Below, piece after piece: positions 59,075 through 64,000 of a stretch of DNA of 64,000 bases. The translations under genes were made by a program, and so were the position numbers. The notes under the pieces were generated by a model. The model was not told the origin of the DNA, searched no databases, and worked only from the letters and a program-made list of their open reading frames with translations. Source of the DNA: Coemansia sp. RSA 1804 (Eukaryota > Kickxellomycota > Kickxellomycetes > Kickxellales > Kickxellaceae); assembly GCA_027578815.1 (NCBI GenBank), contig JANBTH010000001.1:1-64000 (forward strand), given 5' to 3'. Numbering within the stretch: position 1 is the stretch's first letter; the number at the start of each line of letters is the position of its first letter.

Positions 59075-59170
59075 AAATGCAAGCTGCGTTTAGGATTTGA
59101 AAATTTCAATTTTTGCTTCTTTCAACTGCTTTTAAAAATTCAGATATCTACGAAATTATAATACCAGAAA

Positions 59171-59347
59171 ATGTCGCATTACGAAAGTTTTACAGATGTA
59201 TGGAAAAGTACGCCTAAGCAAAAAGCTGCCGATGAAGCCTCTCGAGAGAATGCTGCTAGAAGAGCCGCTAGCAAAAATATTATAAAGAATTTGCGTAGAG
59301 CTGCCCGAGAAACTTCTCAAGCAAAAACCAATGGCACTAATAACTAA
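59171..59347 (+). CDS. Small charged Ala-rich helical protein, array unit 1
   Basis: 58 aa: MSHYESFTDVWKSTPKQKAA, then a charged Ala-rich helix (DEASRENAARRAASKNIIKN, LRRAARETSQ) and a short polar end. Strongly alike to unit 2 (SRENAA, LR.AA.E). Probably a basic amphipathic or disordered helix, cytosolic or nuclear; no signal peptide or membrane segment. Its position in a conserved promoter-leader-ORF unit and the preserved frame across copies support it being a real gene. Function unknown. Confidence 0.65.
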   Translation: MSHYESFTDVWKSTPKQKAADEASRENAARRAASKNIIKNLRRAARETSQAKTNGTNN

Positions 59348-60146
59348 ATGTACTAAGCTAAGACATAGTTAAAACAGTTTTACGTAGATGTACGTATATC
59401 CGTTAACAGTAAAAAACCAAGGCCTAAACCATCCAAATTCTAACAATGCTTATAAAGGTAATGCCCACTGATGCAACAAATTTAAAACATGTACATGAAA
59501 ATACTAGCTGCAAAATAAAGTAAAAATCCATTTTATTTACATGTTTCTCTTGCATCTCTTGCATCCCCAGACATAGGGCGTACACGGCAGATTAAACACT
59601 CAACCAAGAAGGTTTTGCGGGAGATTCCATTTTATTCTTAGTCTTTTGTCTACTTTTTGTCTAGTTAGTGTAAATTGAAAGTAATAAATAAAGGCTAGCA
59701 TAATAACTAACATATAGGCTTATTCGAGTAAAATGTGTTAATCTGGAAACGGATACAAATAAAAAATGATGTGGTTTTAATTAAATGCGAATAATAATTA
59801 ATGTGTCTTGATAGAGGCGCGCATTTTTGGGGAAAAAAGGAAGAAAGTAGTCGAATGTGCAAGTCCACTAAATATCTAGCTACGTTAATTATAATATTTA
59901 GATACAGATTTTTGAAATAATTAAATTATATTCCCAGCATGACGAAATAACGACGTAATAAACAGATTAATACAAATAAATCATTTAATAGTATTTCTAT
60001 TGAAATTTAAGAAACACATTACATTAACAAAAAAGACATTATAAAAGAAGTGCAGACTGGCTTTAAAATTTAAAGATTATACCTCTTCTTGTTTCTTTCA
60101 GCTGCTTTTAAAAATTTAGATACTCACCGTATTATAATATCAGGAA
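59348..60146. other. Array spacer between unit 1 and unit 2 genes
   Basis: Conserved 3' block (CCCCAGACATAGGGCGTACA at about 59565-59584), unit boundary at 59669, then the unit 2 promoter. No further ORF. Confidence 0.6.
60040..60047 (+). promoter_or_regulatory. TATA box, array unit 2
   Basis: TATAAAAG, 107 bp before the ATG at 60147. Confidence 0.75.
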
Positions 60147-60296
60147 ATGTCAACCTACGTGACTTTTGCGGAATTATTAAAACTTACGCCTGAACAAGAA
60201 GCTGCCGAAGAAGCCTCTCGAGAGAATGCTGCCAAAGAAGCTGCTGAAAGAGTTATTAAAAGGAAGTTGCGTGAAGCTGCCCAAGAAAATTTTTAA
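60147..60296 (+). CDS. Small charged Ala-rich helical protein, array unit 2 (shortened)
   Basis: 49 aa: MSTYVTFAELLKLTPEQEAA, EEASRENAAKEAAERVIKRK, LREAAQENF. Compared with unit 1 it is more acidic in the helix. The stop TAA at 60294-60296 sits exactly where unit 1 has CAA (Gln), and the frame beyond it stays open for eight codons with sequence matching the unit 1 tail before a second stop. A single base change has therefore removed the last nine residues. Function unknown. Confidence 0.65.
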   Translation: MSTYVTFAELLKLTPEQEAAEEASRENAAKEAAERVIKRKLREAAQENF

Positions 60297-61112
60297 GCAA
60301 AATCCAATAGCACTGAAAACTAAATAAACTAAGCTAGAACATTGTTAAAACGGTTTTACGTTGATACACGTACAGCCATTGACAGTAAAAAGGATACCAA
60401 GGCCTAAACCATCAGAAATTTAACAACGTTTATAAAGCTAATGCCCACTGTTGCAACAAATTGAAAAGTATTTACATAAAATATTAGTTGCAGAATAACG
60501 TAAAACTACCTTAATCACATGTATCTCTTGTATTCCCAGACATAGGGAGTACATGGAAAATCAAACACTCAGACAAAAAGAATACATGGGCTTTTATTTT
60601 ATTATTAGTCATTTATTTTTTTTGTCCAGCTGGTGTAAATTGAAAATAGTAAATAAAGGCTAGCATAATAGTTAACATATAAACTTATAAGAGTAAAATG
60701 TGTTAATCTGGAAGCAAATATGGATTGAAGGAATTCTGAAATCGTAATAAAGTGCGGATAATAATTAATGTGTCTTGATAGAGGTGCACATTTTTGTGAA
60801 AAAAGGAAGCAAGTATTTGGATGTAAAAGCCCACCAAGTATCAAGCTATGTTAATTATTATATTTAGATACAGATTTTTGAAATAATTAAATAATACCCC
60901 AAACATGACGAAACAACGACGAAAAAAACAAATTTATACAAATGAATCATTAAATCGAATTTCTATTGAAATAAAAAGAACGCATTACGTTAGCCAAAAA
61001 AGCATTATAAAAGAAGTAAATGCAGCCATTAAAATTCAAAAATTATAATTTGTCCTGTTCCTTTCAACTGCTTTTAAAATTTAGATTCTCACAGCATCAT
61101 AATATCAGAATA
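60297..61112. other. Array spacer between unit 2 and unit 3 genes
   Basis: Repeats the unit 1-2 spacer: CCCAGACATAGGGAGTACAT at about 60535, unit boundary at 60634. No further ORF. Confidence 0.6.
61006..61013 (+). promoter_or_regulatory. TATA box, array unit 3
   Basis: TATAAAAG, 107 bp before the ATG at 61113. Confidence 0.75.
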
Positions 61113-61328
61113 ATGTCAGCATACATAAGTTTTACAGGTTTTAACAATTCTGAAGACAATGAGGGAAAAGGCAAAGCTGCACACAAGACTGCCCCTCAAA
61201 AGGACACTAGACAAAAAACACACATTATTACTAGCTACTATGAACAACCACACCCATCTGCAAGAGAACGTATACCCAAAAGAACGGGGACAACGGCTAA
61301 TTCTTCTGGCTTAGTCAACAACGCTTAA
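61113..61328 (+). CDS. Small polar disordered protein, array unit 3
   Basis: 71 aa from the ATG at 61113, which aligns with the starts of units 1 and 2 (MSAYISFT versus MSHYESFT); an in-frame ATG at 61020 lies only 7 bp past the TATA box and is rejected. After the shared start the protein diverges: GFNNSEDNEGKGKAAHKTAP, QKDTRQKTHIITSYYEQPHP, SARERIPKRTGTTANSSGLV and a short end. Highly polar, no domain. The retained promoter and start but new body suggest rapid divergence of the coding part. Confidence 0.6.
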   Translation: MSAYISFTGFNNSEDNEGKGKAAHKTAPQKDTRQKTHIITSYYEQPHPSARERIPKRTGTTANSSGLVNNA

Positions 61329-61994
61329 ACAAATTTTCACCAGCACATCAAAGTGAGTAAACATTTGCATGTATTATAATGACAAGGGGCTAAAGAAAAT
61401 TAAAAAACTACCACCGTTTCTTCCTTTTGTCTCTAAGCACAGGAAGTACATGCCAAATCAAATACTTGGACAAGACTATTACATAGTTTCATTTTATTCC
61501 TAGTGTTATATCTTTGTTCTTAATTAGTGTAAATTGAAAGAAAAAGTAAAAGGTTGATGTATTAGCTGATATATAGGCTGATTAGAGTGAAATAAGTGAA
61601 TTTAAAAATGGATATGGAAGGAAAAACCATGTGGTTATAATAAGGTGCGGACAATGGCCAATATCTGTGTTGGGGGAGTGTGCACGTTTTTGAGAAGAAA
61701 TAAAGAAGGCAAGTATTTGAATGTCAAAGTCCATCATATATCCAGCTACATTAATTCTTCAATTAAACACGGTCATGTGGAATAATTACATAAATTTTCC
61801 AAGCATGAAATGTGACTTTAATATAAGCAGATATATAGAAATGTCCGCCATTTAATCTAAATGGAAATGTAAAGAACAATGTACAACAACAGAACCACTA
61901 TAAAAGGAGTGCAGGCCGTCTCTAAATCTTTTAGTTTTTTGTTTTCTCCAACTGCATCAAAAATTTGAATATTCACAGTATTATATTATCATAA
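61329..61994. other. Array spacer between unit 3 and unit 4
   Basis: Contains the unit boundary at 61528 and the more diverged non-coding blocks. No ORF. Confidence 0.55.
61899..61906 (+). promoter_or_regulatory. TATA box, array unit 4
   Basis: TATAAAAG, 96 bp before the lost start position (ATA 61995). Confidence 0.7.
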
Positions 61995-62186
61995 ATAGCA
62001 GATAAAAAAGAATACAAAAGTTTTACAGAGGTTAGTGGTGGTAAAGTAACTGCACCACCTAGAGGAACTGCACAAAATAACCCTAGAAATGGGACACAGG
62101 AAGGATATACTAGATTAGGCCATACACAATTACGTCCATCCGTTGGAGCACGTATACGCTCCTCAGAGTCAGGTGCCAGTAGTTAA
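61995..62186 (+). pseudogene. Array unit 4 gene with lost start codon
   Basis: The frame ADKKEYKSFTEVSGGKVTAP, PRGTAQNNPRNGTQEGYTRL, GHTQLRPSVGARIRSSESGA ending in SS aligns at its start with units 1-3 (YxSFT). The codon at the expected start, 61995-61997, is ATA, and the whole frame has no ATG. At the 3' end the unit 3 terminus (NSSGLV) is matched only in another frame (NSPGLA from 62185), indicating a one-base shift. Either a recent pseudogene or a non-AUG-initiated gene; the former is likelier. Confidence 0.6.
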
Positions 62187-62726
62187 TTCACCTGGTTTAG
62201 CATAATTCCAAAGGTAGTACTCACCAGTGCAACAGAGAATAAATATTTATGTATAATTTCAGAGTGTAGCTGAAGAAAAATAAAAGACACTACCTCAACC
62301 TCATGTATCCCTTGTATCTCTAGGCACAGAGAGTACATGTTTGGAGCACGCAAACAATAAAGTTTTATAGTTTTTTCATTTTCATTTTTGCTTGGTTAGT
62401 GTAAATTGAAAGAGGAAAATAAAAGGCTGACATACCAGCTGACACGTAGGCTTACTAGAGTGGAAGTGTATAAATTTGGAAAATAGATATGGATGGGAGA
62501 GACAAGGTGACCACGGAAATAAATGACAGGTAACGTGTGTGCAAAGAGGCAGGGATGATCGTTTTATTTTATTTCTATTTTCTAAAAGTAAGCCAGTATA
62601 GTTGGAATATAAAAACACAATATCCAGCCGGTTTGTTCTTTTTTCTTTTCTTGTAATTTCATTTATAGCAATACTTTTCTAAGCAATATAGGCATATCTA
62701 TCAATTCTAATTCACCATAAAGATTA
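62187..62726. promoter_or_regulatory. Unit 5 leader with TATA box for the 62727 gene
   Basis: The unit boundary lies at 62400, then diverged unit sequence. TATAAAAA at 62608-62615 lies 119 bp before the ATG at 62727. Confidence 0.5.
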
Positions 62727-63086
62727 ATGCCACCCAGCATAAAAGGAATACTAAGAAATAGCGGGGGTAATCCATCGAGTTCAGAGCCAGCAGATAGGAA
62801 CACGGCAAATGGCTCTCCCAATCGAGAATCAGGTAAACATATCCAAATTAAAGATCCACGGTATGAATATGTTCCACAAGGAAGTGGAGGGCCTGAACTC
62901 CAATACATTCCTGCCAGCAAAGAAATCGGGTCTTTTTCGCATCATCATAGCACACGGTCTTCTACAAGTCGACCAAAGATTGTAGAAACTGCACCTAGAC
63001 CCAAACCCAAACCTAAACCTAAGAAAAAGATACCCGCCGATGATAATGTGAGTTATTTGATTTTTGATACAAGGCCACCACGGTAA
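62727..63086 (+). CDS. Small disordered Pro/Lys-rich protein at the array end
   Basis: 119 aa: MPPSIKGILRNSGGNPSSSE..., with DPRYEYVPQGSGGPELQYIP (about 48-67), a His/Ser-rich patch (SFSHHHSTRSSTSRP) and a Pro-Lys run (PRPKPKPKPKKKIP) before SYLIFDTRPPR. Polar, no membrane segment. Promoter spacing follows the array genes although the coding part is unrelated. It starts MP like the frameshifted gene at 57539. Function unknown. Confidence 0.55.
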   Translation: MPPSIKGILRNSGGNPSSSEPADRNTANGSPNRESGKHIQIKDPRYEYVPQGSGGPELQYIPASKEIGSFSHHHSTRSSTSRPKIVETAPRPKPKPKPKKKIPADDNVSYLIFDTRPPR

Positions 63087-63192
63087 AGGAGGAGTTTGTA
63101 GTAGCATTTATTTCCTTGGCTCCAGGCTAAACACCCGTTAATAAGGGAGGTAAGAGTAGCATTTCTATTCCAGCTTTTTTTTTTTGTTTTTT

Positions 63193-63224
<32 letters not shown>

Positions 63225-63674
63225 GTGAATAACGAGTATAGAAGACGGTTTTAAAGCAACCATAAAAGCGGGGGGGAAAGCATCACGATGCAGGTGAAAT
63301 GAGTTGCTTTTTTCAGATTCCAAAATTAGAAACGATCTTTTTTTTGTCTCCCTATTCTATTTTAGAGTGAATAAGAACTTTCTTGATGGCTGGTTGTCTT
63401 ATTTTGGAACAATGTAAAAGCAACAACAACACATGGACATGGGTCAAGAGAAAGGGGAGGGGGTGTCTGTTGCATTTGGAGCATCGCTCCTTGATGTTTC
63501 TTTTTCTCATTCACCTCTTCTTTTTCCGCCACCATAACCACTTTTTTTATTCTGTACTTTTTTTTCTTTCTCCCTACTTCCTTTCATTTTTTACTTGATT
63601 GCCACTGGGTATACTCAAAAAAAAAGCTCCGCCCCTTGCCGCAGGAAAACAAAGAACAGAGAGAGAAGTAAAGA
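63087..63674. other. Intergenic region with TTGCTG hexanucleotide run
   Basis: T-runs and (TTGCTG) repeats at about 63195-63226; 63500-63600 is T-rich, promoter-like for the gene at 63675. No gene seen. Confidence 0.5.
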
Positions 63675-64000
63675 ATGTCGGCTTCCGCGCACGAGGCCTA
63701 CCAGCCAGACCAGCAGGCGCAGATAAGGATGCCGCAGGCGCCCGAGACGATGATGATGGGGATGGGAGGTGGGCCGCCGCAATCGGGGGACGGCGCAAGC
63801 AACAACGGAAGCAGCATCCAGCAGGCGCAGCAGGCGCACCTGTTCCGGCACGCATCGCTGCTGCGGGACAAGAGCCTGGCGTTCAACAGAGCCAAGGAGA
63901 GCGCAAACGCAGCGGCAACGGCGGCACCCGTTGCAGTGGAGGAGGAGGAGGAGGGGGGCCAGGCGGCACCGTATGTCGAGAACTGCGTGCCGGTGTTCGA
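63675..64000 (+). CDS. Uncharacterised protein, N-terminal part (cut by window edge)
   Basis: The ATG at 63675 opens a frame that runs to the window end without a stop (at least 108 codons). It begins MSASAHEAYQPDQQAQIRMP, is Gly/Met/Gln-rich (MMMGMGGGPPQSG), then has HLFRHASLLRDKSLAFNRAK and an acidic run of Glu before PYVENCVPVF. G/C-rich third positions fit the window's other real genes. The family cannot be assigned from this part. Confidence 0.6.
   Translation, partial: MSASAHEAYQPDQQAQIRMPQAPETMMMGMGGGPPQSGDGASNNGSSIQQAQQAHLFRHASLLRDKSLAFNRAKESANAAATAAPVAVEEEEEGGQAAPYVENCVPVF

Larger units (their letters stand above)
57778..59170. other. Spacer with repeat copy R3 and first array unit leader
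   Basis: 57817-58093 is repeat R3. 58094-58700 is AT-rich; a hydrophobic 69-codon ORF at 58500-58709 is probably chance. From 58710 the sequence is the non-coding part of array unit 1. Confidence 0.45.
58710..62620. repeat. Tandem array of ~0.9-1.0 kb gene-bearing units
   Basis: The anchor TG[TC]AAATTGA recurs at 58710, 59669, 60634, 61528 and 62400 (spacings 959, 965, 894, 872). Between anchors the units share, in order, a GTTAATCTGGAAACGGATAC-like block, a GATAGAGG[CT]G[CT][GA]CATTTTT block, a TATAAAAG box, a TTTCAACTGCTTTTAAAA leader, a short ORF starting MS.Y..FT, and a CCCAGACATAGGG-like 3' block. Unit 5 keeps only the first part before diverging into the 62727 gene. Similarity decreases from units 1-2 to 4-5. 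Confidence 0.85.

Noticed and set aside
61020..61112. In-frame ATG upstream of the unit 3 gene
   Set aside because: Lies 7 bp after the TATA box, so probably upstream of the transcription start; units 1 and 2 start at the position of 61113.
63195..63226. TTGCTG repeat as a possible coding Gln/Leu run
   Set aside because: No supported ORF uses it; treated as a simple microsatellite.
1..64000. tRNA, rRNA or CRISPR features
   Set aside because: Looked for tRNA B-box-like GGTTCGA sequences, rRNA-like blocks and regular direct repeats with spacers while reading; none was convincing.

Overview
The window looks like nuclear DNA of an early-diverging fungus, most likely Kickxellomycotina (Coemansia/Linderina-like; inference, not tested). 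Large genes are almost all single open reading frames with few visible introns. The gene set is fungal: a STE12 factor with C-terminal C2H2 fingers, a Yrb30-type RanGTP-binding protein, PET117, a mitochondrial ArgJ-type ornithine acetyltransferase and an ER GH31 glucosidase. It also carries genes that many yeasts lack, such as WRAP53/TCAB1-like and APC7-like proteins. Intergenic DNA is AT-rich. No tRNA, rRNA or CRISPR array was seen.

Layout. 0-20 kb: two Fanzor/TnpB-like genes (eukaryotic relatives of transposon RNA-guided nucleases) lie in opposite orientation, at the left edge (minus) and at 18.7-19.8 kb (plus). Between them is a duplicated module of 7TM-RGS receptor genes and divergent acyl-CoA-synthetase-like genes ([RGS> <ACS] <ACS [RGS> <ACS]). 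21-24 kb: a tandem pair of LITAF-domain zinc/membrane proteins. 24-32 kb: a dense housekeeping block (ArgJ, LisH-CTLH-WD40, PET117, TRM10, RPA/DDIAS-like OB-fold protein). 32-41 kb: a broken BAHD-type acyltransferase remnant, several small membrane or secreted proteins (one possibly GPI-anchored, one B12D/NDUFA4-like) and glucosidase II alpha. 41-56 kb: STE12 with a 3.6 kb upstream gap, a small Lys-rich protein, an unknown protein, WRAP53, APC7 and Yrb30.

56.7-63.1 kb is the most unusual stretch. It is a cluster of very small genes for disordered, charged proteins. Four lie in an array of ~0.9-1.0 kb tandem repeats, each with a TATAAAAG box about 96-107 bp before the start position. Individual members are in visible decay or divergence: a CAA-to-TAA stop, a lost start codon and single-base frameshifts. 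Similar small TATA-type genes sit next to the array and at 48.9 kb. A ~275-bp repeat occurs twice in tandem near the left Fanzor copy (1.13-1.68 kb) and once next to the array (57.8-58.1 kb).

The right edge cuts a new gene (63675 onward). All function calls come from motif recognition by eye; no database search was run.
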